DNA from: Woeseia sp.
GTDB taxonomy: Bacteria; Pseudomonadota; Gammaproteobacteria; Steroidobacterales; Woeseiaceae
Assembly (NCBI GenBank): GCA_013003155.1
Contig: JABDKF010000215.1
Coordinates: 1-56,098, forward strand
Direction: 5' to 3'
Length of the DNA: 56,098 nucleotides
This document shows positions 1 to 8,149 of the stretch, one piece after another. The notes beneath the pieces were generated by a model. It saw only the letters and a program-made list of their open reading frames with translations. It made no database searches and was not told the DNA's origin. Each line of letters starts with the position of its first letter. Position 1 is the stretch's first letter. The translations under genes were made by a program, and so were the position numbers.

Positions 1-1979
1 GTCAGATCCTGCGATCCGGCCGGTAGCTCGATGCGTTCCGCCGGCATCAGGGCCTGGTCACCCGACTGTAGCTGTTCTATATGAACGGTTGGTGGGCCCT
101 CGGGTGAGCTGTAGCGCTCCGGGTCAACAACGACCAGCCCGCGCACGGTGGGAAACCACATGCGGCCGGCGCTGTCGCGTGCTGCAAGCGGTCCGTTAGC
201 TTCTGGTGTGCCGAGAAAGCGTTGCACGATAGTCGATTGCTCATCGATCGCGGCATTGAGGTTGGCCAGCGATTCGACGAACACACCCCGGTTGGAGTTG
301 ATCCACAGACGGCCCGAATCATCCTCTAGCATGCCGCCGAGCGACAGCTCGATCAGCCCATGTTGCGCGCCAAGCAGCGCCAGTTGCCAGTCACGTATGC
401 GAATTAGCCCGCGCCCGTAGGTGGACAACCACAACGCGCCGCTGGAATCTTCGTGTAACGCGCGCAGCTCGCTGCCAAGCCAGTCGTTGCCCTGGCCAAT
501 GAGCTTCGAGGTCAGCCGGTCACCGTCGAGCTTTGCGCCGCCGACGACGCCGGCTGCCGTAAACCACAACGTGCCGTCTTTGCCCACGAGGTGCGGCATG
601 ACGGGCCCGTCGACGTCGTCGATCAGGTGATGACGAAACACGCCATCCGTGAACGAGACCAGGGCCGCGTCACCGCCAAACCAGAGGCTGCCATCATGGT
701 GCTCAACGAGTCCCTGGACATTGCCCAACGGATATCGTTCGGCGGTGAACGGTCTCCCGTTAGCGCTACTCACTCGGACCAGCTCATCGTCCTCGCGCAA
801 CCAAATGTCGCCGCTGCTGCTTGAGCCGACGAGCTGTGAGCCGGCGTCAGCCGGAAAGCCACTTTCGTCGTCCATCACGGTAAAGCGACCGTTTTCGCCG
901 TACGCGAGCCAGCCATTGTCTCCCTGTAGCCAGACGCCGCCCTGGCGAGCACTCACCAGGGTATAAACGGTGCCGTACCGCAAACCCCGCGGGTCCTCAA
1001 ACTCCCTGAATGGCACAGTGCTCAGGCGCAAGAGACCAAACGAGTTGGTCCCGATCCACACGTCGCCGGTGCGCGATACGTGCAGCGCCGTCACGCCGCT
1101 TTGCAGCGACTGATCGTCGTTGCGCAACGATATGTTCCTGATCCAAACCTTGCCGCTGTCGTCCTCGCCCGCAACGTATAAACCCGAAGAGGTGCCGGCG
1201 AGAATTTGTCCCTGGGCATCGATGGCGTGCGAGTACACCGGCTCTGACAATTCTTTGACGATGGTCAGCCGGCCATCTTCCAGGTAGCCAATGCCGCGCG
1301 TCGAGACTATCCAGATTCGGTTAGCCGCATCGACACTGATAGCCCGCGCCGCGCGGGCAAACGCATCCTCACGGACTATTTCGAACGCCCCGTTCCGCAG
1401 GCGCAGCAAGCCACGGTCGGAAATTGCCCAGAGTTCACCAGCGGCCGTAACGAGAAGATCTTCGATATCGGCCTCTGGCAGCCAGGCGGGATCGAGAACG
1501 GGCTGAAATCGCTCTGTACCGTTCTCCTCGACAAGCCGCGAGATGCCCCGTCCCGCCGCCCAGATCACGCCGTTGCTATCCTGGACAAAATCCTGCACGT
1601 CGCCGCCGGGCGCGCCGTCCTCGAAGCGACGAAACTCGTTGTTGTCGTAAACGACGACGCCTCGGCCAAGCGTGCCGATGAATAGCCGATCGGCCTCATC
1701 CTGGAACAGCGAAAACAGCTGGTTCGTTCCAAGCGCCGGCGTGTCGTCGAGCTGGAAGTTGACAAAGCGTACGCCGTCGAAGCGCGTCAGGCCGCCAAGA
1801 GTGGTAAGCCACAAGTAGCCATTGCTGGCTTCGAGAACATCTGTGACGGTTTGCTGGGCGAGCCCGTCGAGAACGGTCCAGCGTTGATGGCTGAGATAAT
1901 CCGTCGCGGCCGGCGCCAGTTGCGCCGGGACTGCAGCCGTCGCGGTCAGCCCGATCATGGCAAGGGCGGCAGTTGACAT
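1..1979 (-). CDS. Two-propeller periplasmic sensor protein (reg_prop repeats), C-terminus off the window
   Basis: The reading frame is open from an ATG at 1979 to the window edge (659 residues seen, no stop). About 14 repeats of the form (I/V/L)W-x-G-x-x-x-G-L-x-x(F/V/Y) are visible, for example VWIGTNSFGLLRL and LWLSTYGRGLIRI, which fits two seven-bladed propellers of the ligand-sensing reg_prop type. The last visible part (RGLVVVDPERY and onward) is the usual entry into a Y_Y_Y domain. In this family the propellers lie in the periplasm and are followed by a membrane helix and a GGDEF, histidine-kinase or response-regulator output; that part is not in the window. The N-terminus after ATG is hydrophobic (ALAMIGLTATAAVPAQ) and looks like a signal peptide. 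An in-frame GTG at 2021 would give a longer basic n-region, so the start is uncertain. The family is clear; the signal sensed is unknown. Confidence 0.82.
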   Translation of the reverse strand, partial: MSTAALAMIGLTATAAVPAQLAPAATDYLSHQRWTVLDGLAQQTVTDVLEASNGYLWLTTLGGLTRFDGVRFVNFQLDDTPALGTNQLFSLFQDEADRLFIGTLGRGVVVYDNNEFRRFEDGAPGGDVQDFVQDSNGVIWAAGRGISRLVEENGTERFQPVLDPAWLPEADIEDLLVTAAGELWAISDRGLLRLRNGAFEIVREDAFARAARAISVDAANRIWIVSTRGIGYLEDGRLTIVKELSEPVYSHAIDAQGQILAGTSSGLYVAGEDDSGKVWIRNISLRNDDQSLQSGVTALHVSRTGDVWIGTNSFGLLRLSTVPFREFEDPRGLRYGTVYTLVSARQGGVWLQGDNGWLAYGENGRFTVMDDESGFPADAGSQLVGSSSSGDIWLREDDELVRVSSANGRPFTAERYPLGNVQGLVEHHDGSLWFGGDAALVSFTDGVFRHHLIDDVDGPVMPHLVGKDGTLWFTAAGVVGGAKLDGDRLTSKLIGQGNDWLGSELRALHEDSSGALWLSTYGRGLIRIRDWQLALLGAQHGLIELSLGGMLEDDSGRLWINSNRGVFVESLANLNAAIDEQSTIVQRFLGTPEANGPLAARDSAGRMWFPTVRGLVVVDPERYSSPEGPPTVHIEQLQSGDQALMPAERIELPAGSQDL

Positions 1980-2299
1980 TTTCAGCAAATCGATTCCACG
2001 TGCATAACTGGCCAGAAACACAGATCGAGAAATGGTACAGACAGGCAGTATACTGGTTGGGCCGCGAAAATTTCCCTGCCACTCGTTTTGCGCATGCGCC
2101 CGTCGGCCGGTTGCGGCGCTACCCGGGCACCGTGACAGGCCCCACACCCGCAGCCCGCGGCAGCACTGGCCAACATACCGGCACAGACCGTCATGCAACG
2201 GCCACCTGCGCTCAGCGATACGATTTAACGCTCAAGCGACTGCTTCTGACGGTCACGGTCACTCGTTTCGTGTCGGAGATCTTGTAACAAGGTTGAGAC

Positions 2300-2322
2300 G
2301 CCGGGATAGCTCCGGCTTTTTT
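2300..2322 (+). terminator. Orphan intrinsic terminator
   Basis: GCCGG at 2300-2304 pairs with CCGGC at 2312-2316 (an extra A-T pair is possible with one bulged G), followed directly by six T residues at 2317-2322. It works only for rightward transcription, yet the nearest upstream gene is on the minus strand. An unannotated transcript, perhaps a small RNA, is the simplest explanation. Confidence 0.6.
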
Positions 2323-2390
2323 ATTTGCGTACCCCGTGCCAGATTCCGGATAGGTCGGCGAAAAAATTGTACACCGCGCTGCTGCGCATG

Positions 2391-2418
2391 TTGTCCGGGT
2401 GGAGCTCAGAAATAAATA
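2391..2418 (+). promoter_or_regulatory. Possible sigma-70 promoter of hldE-waaA
   Basis: TTGTCC (2391-2396), a 16-base spacer and TAAATA (2413-2418) lie about 60 bases before the hldE start, inside an AT-rich patch of an otherwise GC-rich region. This is a pattern match only. Confidence 0.3.
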
Positions 2419-2479
2419 TTCTCGAGCAAATTCAGGCATAAGCCAGCGTGTAAAGCGGGAGCTGTAGTACCATCCGCGT

Positions 2480-3898
2480 GTGACGCTTTCAATTCCTGAT
2501 TTTAGTGTTGCCCGCGTCCTGGTCGCGGGCGACGTAATGCTGGACCGCTACCTGTTTGGCGGCACCAGTCGTATCTCGCCCGAAGCCCCTGTGCCCATCG
2601 TGCACGTGCGCGAAGAAGACGCACGACCCGGCGGTGCAGCCAACGTTGCGGTGAATCTCGCCAGTCTTGGCGCAAACACGCGGTTGCTAGGCATCGTCGG
2701 TGAGGATGACGACGCGAGCGTGCTCGAATCGCTGCTGACGCCGAAGGGCGTCGCCTGTCAATTGGTGCGTGTGAAGGGCCAGCCAACGATCACCAAGACG
2801 CGCGTCCAAAGCCGGGGCCAACAGCTGATAAGGCTGGACCGCGAAGAGCAACTGCTGGCGGGTGGCGACGCGCTACTCGAAGCGCTGGGTGCGAGTGCCG
2901 GGGAAACCTCGGTCATCGTATTGTCGGATTACGGGAAAGGCGCATTGCGCGATGTGCAAAAAATGATTCGCAACGGGCGCGCCGCAGGCTGTGCCGTCCT
3001 GATCGATCCCAAAGGCGCCGACTTCGAAAAATACCGCGGGGCCACATTGCTAACTCCGAATCAGGGTGAATTCGAAACGGTCGCGGGCAGCTGCGATACC
3101 GACCAGCAGCTGATCGATCGTGCCGTGACTATGGTTGAGTCGCTGGAGCTCGATGCGCTGCTCGTGACGCGCAGCGAGAAAGGGATGCTTCTCATAGAGC
3201 GCGGCTGCGAGCCCTTGTTGCTGTCGACCCAGGCGCGCGAAGTATTCGACGTAACCGGTGCTGGTGATACGGTGATTGCGACACTGGCGGCTTCACTGGC
3301 CAGCGGTGCGCCGCTGTCCGACGCGGCGAGACTTGCCAACCTTGCGGCCGGTCTCGTCGTACGGAAGATTGGCGTCGCGTCCGTGACGCGTTCCGAGCTG
3401 CAGGTTGCGTTACACCAGCGCGGTCAGGGCGGACGCGGCATGGTTCAGGAAACAGATTTGCTGCCGCTCGTCGCCGAAGCACGTGCGCGTAACGAACGAA
3501 TAGTGATGACCAACGGATGTTTTGATGTACTGCACGCGGGACACGTTGCCTACCTGGAAGAAGCAAAAGCGTTGGGCGACCGCCTGATTGTTGCGGTGAA
3601 CGATGACGATTCGGTCCGGCGGCTCAAAGGCGAATCGCGGCCCATCAACACACTGATTGACCGCATGGCAGTACTGTCCGGGCTTGCTGCAGTCGATTGG
3701 GTAGTGCCATTTTCAGAGGATACGCCCGCGCGCCTGATCTCTCAGGTATTGCCGCAGGTGCTCGTCAAAGGCGGTGACTACAAGCCTGACGAAATCGCGG
3801 GCGCCAGGGACGTACTCGCCGCGGGCGGTGAAGTTCGCGTTCTTGCATTCCATGAAGGCCATTCTTCGAGCCGAATTATTGAACGCATGAAGCATTGA
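2480..3898 (+). CDS. hldE: Bifunctional heptose-7-phosphate kinase / heptose-1-phosphate adenylyltransferase
   Basis: Cytosolic enzyme of ADP-heptose synthesis for the LPS inner core. The 472-residue length matches the two-domain family. Residues 1 to about 315 form a ribokinase-like kinase with the GAGD anion hole and catalytic Asp (FDVTGAGDTV, 256-265). Residues about 338-472 form a cytidylyltransferase-like domain with TNGCFDVLHAGH (344-355) carrying the HxGH motif, and it ends with HSSSRIIERM. The start is GTG; a GGGAG lies 18 bases upstream, farther than usual, so the leader is somewhat odd. It is followed after 32 bases by waaA, so both are probably one transcript. GmhA, which acts earlier in the same pathway, lies at the other end of the window. 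Confidence 0.97.
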   Translation: MTLSIPDFSVARVLVAGDVMLDRYLFGGTSRISPEAPVPIVHVREEDARPGGAANVAVNLASLGANTRLLGIVGEDDDASVLESLLTPKGVACQLVRVKGQPTITKTRVQSRGQQLIRLDREEQLLAGGDALLEALGASAGETSVIVLSDYGKGALRDVQKMIRNGRAAGCAVLIDPKGADFEKYRGATLLTPNQGEFETVAGSCDTDQQLIDRAVTMVESLELDALLVTRSEKGMLLIERGCEPLLLSTQAREVFDVTGAGDTVIATLAASLASGAPLSDAARLANLAAGLVVRKIGVASVTRSELQVALHQRGQGGRGMVQETDLLPLVAEARARNERIVMTNGCFDVLHAGHVAYLEEAKALGDRLIVAVNDDDSVRRLKGESRPINTLIDRMAVLSGLAAVDWVVPFSEDTPARLISQVLPQVLVKGGDYKPDEIAGARDVLAAGGEVRVLAFHEGHSSSRIIERMKH

Positions 3899-3930
3899 TA
3901 GCCGCTACCAGGCAGGGGTCTTGAATTCGG

Positions 3931-5205
3931 ATGCGCATCATCTACGTCATCCTGGCATATTTGATTTTGCCAATAGCGATTCTCTATTGGCTATTTCGCG
4001 GAATTTTTAACCGGAGCTACTGGGACCGCCTTGGCCAGCGTTTTGGATTTGGCTATCCGCAGCTCGACAACGGCAGCATCTGGGTTCATGCCGTCTCCGT
4101 CGGTGAAGTACAAGCGGCAGCGCCGCTTGTCAAATCACTGTTACAGCGATTTCCGGATCGTCGTTTGCTGTTGACCACGGTGACGCCGACGGGCGCCGCC
4201 CATGCGCGCAGATTGTTCGGTGAGCAAATCGAACACTGTTACCTGCCATTCGAGACGCCGTTGGCAGTGAGTCGCTTTTTCAATGCGGTACGGCCGGCAT
4301 TTGCACTGATCATGGAAACGGAAATCTGGCCGAATCTATACCGCGGTTGCGGTGTGCGGGGCATTCCCCTGATTCTCGTAAGCGCCAGGATTTCGCCGCG
4401 TTCAGTTAAAAACTATCGGAAGCTGTTGCCCCTTTTTCGCGAAACTCTGTCTCATGGAATTTTGATCGCCGCGCAAAGCCCTGCGGACGCAGAACGCTTT
4501 CTGTCGCTAGGCGCTAGTCCAGAACGCACCTGGGTGACCGGCAACATCAAGTTCGATATTGAGATTCCGGAAACATTGCCGCAACAGGGGGAGGAACTTC
4601 GGCAGCGGTTTTGGCCGGGCCGCCCCGTCTGGGTAGCTGCAAGTACTCACGATCACGAAGAGGCTCAGGTTCTTGATGCTCACGACAAGATTCTTGAGCG
4701 ATTCCCGGACGCATTGCTGGTGCTTGTGCCGCGCCACCCGCCGCGGTTTCCGGCTGTTGCCGGGCTGCTCGAGAAGCGGCGCGTCAATTTCGTGTCGCGA
4801 ACGTCAAAGCGTACGCCGGTCGCAGCAACGACGGTTTACCTTGTCGATACGCTTGGCGAACTGAAGCTCTTTTACGCTGCCAGCGACGTCGCATTCATGG
4901 GCGGTACTTTGCAAGCAATCGGCGGGCATAACCTGCTCGAGCCCGCCGGACTCGGAGTGCCGGTGATTACCGGGCCGCATTTATTTAACACCCAACAAAT
5001 TGCTGACATGTTCACATCAATCGGTGCGTCAGTGACCGTTCAAAATGCTGCCGAACTCAGCGCTGCCGTGTGCAGTTTGTTCGAAAATCCGCAAGCCGCA
5101 CGCGCCCAGGGCGCGCTGGGACGCAACATAGTCGCGCAGAACCGCGGTTCTTTGAACAGGCTGCTGATTCTGTTGGATCCGCTGGTCAGCGGAAATTCTC
5201 ACTGA
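3931..5205 (+). CDS. waaA: 3-deoxy-D-manno-octulosonic acid (Kdo) transferase
   Basis: Transfers Kdo from CMP-Kdo to lipid A precursor at the inner face of the inner membrane. The 424-residue length is normal. A single N-terminal membrane anchor covers residues about 3-22. Family motifs are visible: WVHAVSVGEVQAA (about residue 51), METEIWPNL (about 129) and the nucleotide-sugar binding loop GGHNLLEPAGLGVPVITGPH near residue 330, giving a GT-B fold of family GT30. It is downstream of hldE, consistent with an LPS core operon. Its last 7 bases overlap the stop end of tolC on the other strand. Whether it adds one or two Kdo residues cannot be told from sequence. Confidence 0.96.
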   Translation: MRIIYVILAYLILPIAILYWLFRGIFNRSYWDRLGQRFGFGYPQLDNGSIWVHAVSVGEVQAAAPLVKSLLQRFPDRRLLLTTVTPTGAAHARRLFGEQIEHCYLPFETPLAVSRFFNAVRPAFALIMETEIWPNLYRGCGVRGIPLILVSARISPRSVKNYRKLLPLFRETLSHGILIAAQSPADAERFLSLGASPERTWVTGNIKFDIEIPETLPQQGEELRQRFWPGRPVWVAASTHDHEEAQVLDAHDKILERFPDALLVLVPRHPPRFPAVAGLLEKRRVNFVSRTSKRTPVAATTVYLVDTLGELKLFYAASDVAFMGGTLQAIGGHNLLEPAGLGVPVITGPHLFNTQQIADMFTSIGASVTVQNAAELSAAVCSLFENPQAARAQGALGRNIVAQNRGSLNRLLILLDPLVSGNSH

Positions 5206-6632
5206 TCGCTGCTGTCGGTTACGCCGTATTCGTCCGGGGCCACGTCTTCGGGTGGCTTGCGCGGCGCCAGGTGTTGATCAATTTGTTCAAGATCTTCCAC
5301 TTTCAAAATGCCCGCAGCCTGTTTGAGTTGCAGAACGTTGCCAACGTACACGTAGCGGCTTTGGTAGAAATTGGTAATGGCGGAGTACAACGCGCGTTGT
5401 GAATTCAGCACGTCGACAATCGTACGTGTGCCCACTTCGAAGCCTGCCTGAGTTGCATCCAACGCGGTGCGGCTCGACGCTACCGCCTGCTCCAACGCAT
5501 TTACCCGGCTGATTTCAGAGAGCACACCGAGGTAGGCATCACGGGTCGCACGCTCTGTTTCGCGAGTTACGCGCTGGAGCTGCTCCCTCGCAGCGCGATG
5601 CAGATAGACGGCCTCGCGCACCCTGGATGAAGTGCCTCCCCCTGCAAACAACGGCACGGAAATTTGCAGGGAAATGCTGTCACCCTGATTTTCCGTATTG
5701 AAGTCAGGAATTTGCACGCCGCCACGGGTTTGATCCATCACGTCAGTCTGCGAGTCGTTATAACTGGCAACCAGGTCGATGGTCGGGTAGTGGCCAGTGC
5801 GTCGGAAACCGATCTCGTCGCGCGCGATGCGTTCATCCAGCCGGCTGGCAACAAGCGCCAGGTTTTGGGCCATTGCAAGATCAATCCAGCTTGCCTGATC
5901 GCCGGGATCCGGAGAGGGTAACGGGAAGGCATCGCCCGGCGCTGCAAGGTCCGCGACGTATTCACCGGTAATTTCGCGCAGCAGTTCGCTTGCGGTTGCC
6001 AATTCCCGTTTGGCACCGATTTCTGCGGCGACGGACTGATCGTATGCTGCCTGCGATTCCTGCACGTCTGTGATTGCGATCAGGCCGACTTCGAACCGTT
6101 GGCGCGCCTGCTCCAGTTGTCGCGCAATGGCGAGACGGTCAGCGCGAATGGACGTCAAGCGATCCTCTGCCGCCAGTACATCGAAATAGCGCTGCGATAC
6201 CCGCACGATAAGATCCTGCTGGGCCGCCTCTTTTTCCGCTTCGGCTTTGGCGACCAGCTTGTGTGCCTGTTTCAGGCTAACGAGTTGATCCCAGCGAAAC
6301 ACGGTTTGCTGCAAATTGACCTGCCAGCCCGTCGTTTCGTTGGCTGATTCAAAAGACAGGGTGTCGATGCCGGTCCGATCCTGCACGATATTGCGACCGG
6401 ACGAGTTCGCCTTCGTCAGTTGTCCCGCGGCGGACAGTTGTGGCAGCAATGCGCTGCGCGCCTGTGGCACCGCCTCGAGCGCGGCAAGGCGGCGCGACTC
6501 TGCCTCATGGATCAACGGGTCGCTTTGCAGCGCCTGCTGGTAGACCTCTAGCAAAGTAGCAGCGTGCAAAGCCGGTGCGGCACCAAGCAACACGGCGTAA
6601 AGCGCGAGCCGGTGTTTTTTATATTTATTCAT
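5199..6632 (-). CDS. tolC: TolC-family outer-membrane efflux/secretion channel
   Basis: Trimeric outer-membrane channel partnering inner-membrane exporters. I place the start at the ATG that gives a clear signal peptide, MNKYKKHRLALYAVLLGAAP followed by ALHA and cleavage before ATLLEVY (477 residues). A TTG nine codons upstream is less likely. The mature protein begins with the typical LLEVYQQALQSDP and contains two OEP repeats rich in coiled-coil helix, including LVSLKQAHKL and the second-repeat ALDATQAGFEVGTRTIVDVLNSQ cut short here. The C-terminus is charged (PPEDVAPDEYGVTDSSDQ). It is the third gene of a row with a methyltransferase-like gene and a rhodanese, 95 bases after the latter, and it converges on waaA with a 7-base overlap. 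Which exporter it serves is not shown here. Confidence 0.93.
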   Translation of the reverse strand: MNKYKKHRLALYAVLLGAAPALHAATLLEVYQQALQSDPLIHEAESRRLAALEAVPQARSALLPQLSAAGQLTKANSSGRNIVQDRTGIDTLSFESANETTGWQVNLQQTVFRWDQLVSLKQAHKLVAKAEAEKEAAQQDLIVRVSQRYFDVLAAEDRLTSIRADRLAIARQLEQARQRFEVGLIAITDVQESQAAYDQSVAAEIGAKRELATASELLREITGEYVADLAAPGDAFPLPSPDPGDQASWIDLAMAQNLALVASRLDERIARDEIGFRRTGHYPTIDLVASYNDSQTDVMDQTRGGVQIPDFNTENQGDSISLQISVPLFAGGGTSSRVREAVYLHRAAREQLQRVTRETERATRDAYLGVLSEISRVNALEQAVASSRTALDATQAGFEVGTRTIVDVLNSQRALYSAITNFYQSRYVYVGNVLQLKQAAGILKVEDLEQIDQHLAPRKPPEDVAPDEYGVTDSSDQ

Positions 6633-6727
6633 TTGCAGCAGTCCACGTTTACGGCGCAAGGCGCGTCGGGTGTTATGGTTATGTATATCACTATATCAGC
6701 AAGCGGGTTTTACAGCCAGCGCCGGTC

Positions 6728-7048
6728 TCAATAGCGCGGAATGGCACTGTCAATGTCTTGCGCCCAGGCGTCAATCCCACCCTCGATGTTGACGACGGTA
6801 ACAAATCCCGATTGATCCAGCAGCGCAGCAACCTGCGCACTGCGATGACCCGCGTGGCAGAGCACCGCGATGGGCAGCATTGGGTCGAGTTCATCAAGGC
6901 GCAACGGTACCTCACCCATCGGAATACATACGGCACCGTCAATCGCCGCGATTTCGATTTCCCATGACTCTCGGACGTCCAGCAGCTGCCAAAGTTCGTC
7001 ACTTTCCTTGCGCTGCAGCCACTCTGCGGGACGCATGTCTTCAAACAT
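6728..7048 (-). CDS. Single-domain rhodanese-like protein
   Basis: A 106-residue cytosolic protein that is one rhodanese domain. The active-site loop is CHAGHRS with the thiolate Cys64, and the structural motif LLDVRESWE (22-30) is the usual beta-strand and Asp-Val-Arg pair. A catalytic Cys implies persulfide or sulfur-transfer chemistry; the substrate is unknown. It lies 93 bases after the methyltransferase-like gene and 95 bases before tolC on the same strand, so co-transcription is likely. A direct role in export is not implied by the sequence. Confidence 0.88.
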   Translation of the reverse strand: MFEDMRPAEWLQRKESDELWQLLDVRESWEIEIAAIDGAVCIPMGEVPLRLDELDPMLPIAVLCHAGHRSAQVAALLDQSGFVTVVNIEGGIDAWAQDIDSAIPRY

Positions 7049-7141
7049 GACTTAACTCACTTTGTTCTGTCATCGACGATGCTCAAACATGGCACTGCTC
7101 TCAATAGCGATGTGCAGGCAAGATTCCCGCCAGTCCGCAGA

Positions 7142-7795
7142 TCACCAGGTAAAACCCGGGGGCTCATCGGCATTCTGTAGCCGTGCCAGGGAAGTCTCAA
7201 AAATGTTCGAGGACTTCCAGGCGCCGGCCTGGTCTTTTGTTACCACGATTGCGTCCATTACCGGATCATTGCCTGTCACGATAAAGAGTCTCCCTCCCGG
7301 TTTGAGCGCAGCAATGAAGCGCTCGTCGATAGCGGGAAGGGAACCGGTGACAGCAATGGCATCGAACTGACCCGCTGGCGGACCATCTTTAGCAGCATCA
7401 TGGTGTTTCAAGGCAACGTTCACGATGTTCTGTTTACCGAGTTTCTCCTCTGCCGCGTTCAGAAAGTCCTGATAAATATCGACGCTGACGACACTCTGAG
7501 CCAGCAGCGCCAGACACGCCGTCAAATAACCGCTGCCTGTGCCTATTTCCAGGACTTCATCTTCAGGTGCAAGGAGAAGTGACTGCAAGAGTTTACCTTC
7601 TACCATGGGATACATCATTCGCTCCCCGTGACCAAGTGGAATCTCGGTCTCGGCATACGCAAGCAAATGGTAGGCTCCGGGCACAAAATCCTCCCGCGGC
7701 ACCGTTCTCATTAGATCGAGCAGAGTGGGTTCAGGGATATCCCAGGTCCGAATCTGTTGATCGACCATTTGTCGTCTTATGCTTGCGGTATCCAT
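7142..7795 (-). CDS. Protein-L-isoaspartate methyltransferase-like protein (divergent)
   Basis: A 217-residue class I SAM-dependent methyltransferase fold of the PCMT family. The SAM-binding motif is VLEIGTGSGY (81-90), followed by an acidic ribose-binding Asp (SVVSVDIYQ). The N-terminal layout PREDFVPGAYHLLAYAETEI (33-51) is PIMT-like. In true isoaspartyl repair enzymes the next segment reads G-H-G-Q-T-I-S-Q-P, with the Thr/Ser pair at the active site; here it reads GHGERMMYP (55-63), so those residues are missing. It may therefore methylate something else or be a non-catalytic relative. It heads the operon with a rhodanese and tolC. Its upstream 354-base gap is shared with the divergent GGDEF gene. 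Confidence 0.85.
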   Translation of the reverse strand: MDTASIRRQMVDQQIRTWDIPEPTLLDLMRTVPREDFVPGAYHLLAYAETEIPLGHGERMMYPMVEGKLLQSLLLAPEDEVLEIGTGSGYLTACLALLAQSVVSVDIYQDFLNAAEEKLGKQNIVNVALKHHDAAKDGPPAGQFDAIAVTGSLPAIDERFIAALKPGGRLFIVTGNDPVMDAIVVTKDQAGAWKSSNIFETSLARLQNADEPPGFTW

Positions 7796-8149
7796 TTTTG
7801 TCTACCCTTAACCTGTTGAATATCTGTGACTAAAAGTAAGTGTCCGTCCACACCGACCCGCCGTTTCCATGCCTGACCTGTTTCCGAATTATGGTGAATC
7901 ACGCCGGTGAGGGGCAAGCGCTGGGCTATGCTTGATATTCAGTATTATTTCTACCCAAGAGTACCTCGCATCCCGGCACTCGATGAGTATTTTTCGAGTG
8001 CATAATAATAATAACAAACGGACCGGTAGCGACCCATGCTCGCGACCCATGCCGAAGAGGACACGGCGAATCTTGCGTTGCGAGCAAATCATAGACTGTC
8101 AAAGCCCCAATAACGACAACGCCGCTGTTGCGCTTGCCGGAGCGGTGCC
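7796..8149. other. 354-base divergent intergenic region
   Basis: It separates the minus-strand methyltransferase-like operon from the plus-strand GGDEF-EAL gene. No coding sequence is supported. It contains one clear inverted repeat followed by a short ATA tandem repeat (listed separately) and the GGAG ribosome binding site of the downstream gene at 8139-8142. No consensus -35/-10 pair stood out in either direction. Confidence 0.6.
7976..8014. repeat. Inverted repeat with adjoining ATA repeat, candidate operator or leader hairpin
   Basis: GCACTCGA (7976-7983) and TCGAGTGC (7994-8001) are perfect 8-base arms around a 10-base AT-rich loop, followed at once by four tandem ATA-type triplets (8002-8014). 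It sits about 150 bases before the GGDEF-EAL start. Symmetric DNA sites of this size are often regulator operators; an RNA hairpin is the other possibility. Confidence 0.4.

Larger units (their letters stand above)
1980..2479. other. 500-base intergenic gap between sensor gene and hldE
   Basis: No convincing coding sequence was found on either strand; the short open frames have no recognisable domains or ribosome binding sites. It contains a 10-base palindrome CAGTATACTG (2046-2055) holding a TATACT-like -10 in both directions, an intrinsic terminator facing right, and a possible hldE promoter. The terminator has no visible gene upstream on its own strand. Confidence 0.6.

Noticed and set aside
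1982-2194. Open frame with a CxxCH heme-type motif (CGACHG) on the minus strand
   Set aside because: The rest of the frame has no cytochrome features, no signal peptide of normal type and no ribosome binding site.
2283-2295. TGTAACAAGGT match to the 3 prime end of 16S rRNA
   Set aside because: Only about ten bases match; no other rRNA sequence is near.
8068-8115. GCAAA and CAAAGCC elements recalling a cyclic-di-GMP (GEMM) riboswitch before the GGDEF gene
   Set aside because: The second stem and the tetraloop receptor are missing and the spacing is wrong, so only a few bases agree.
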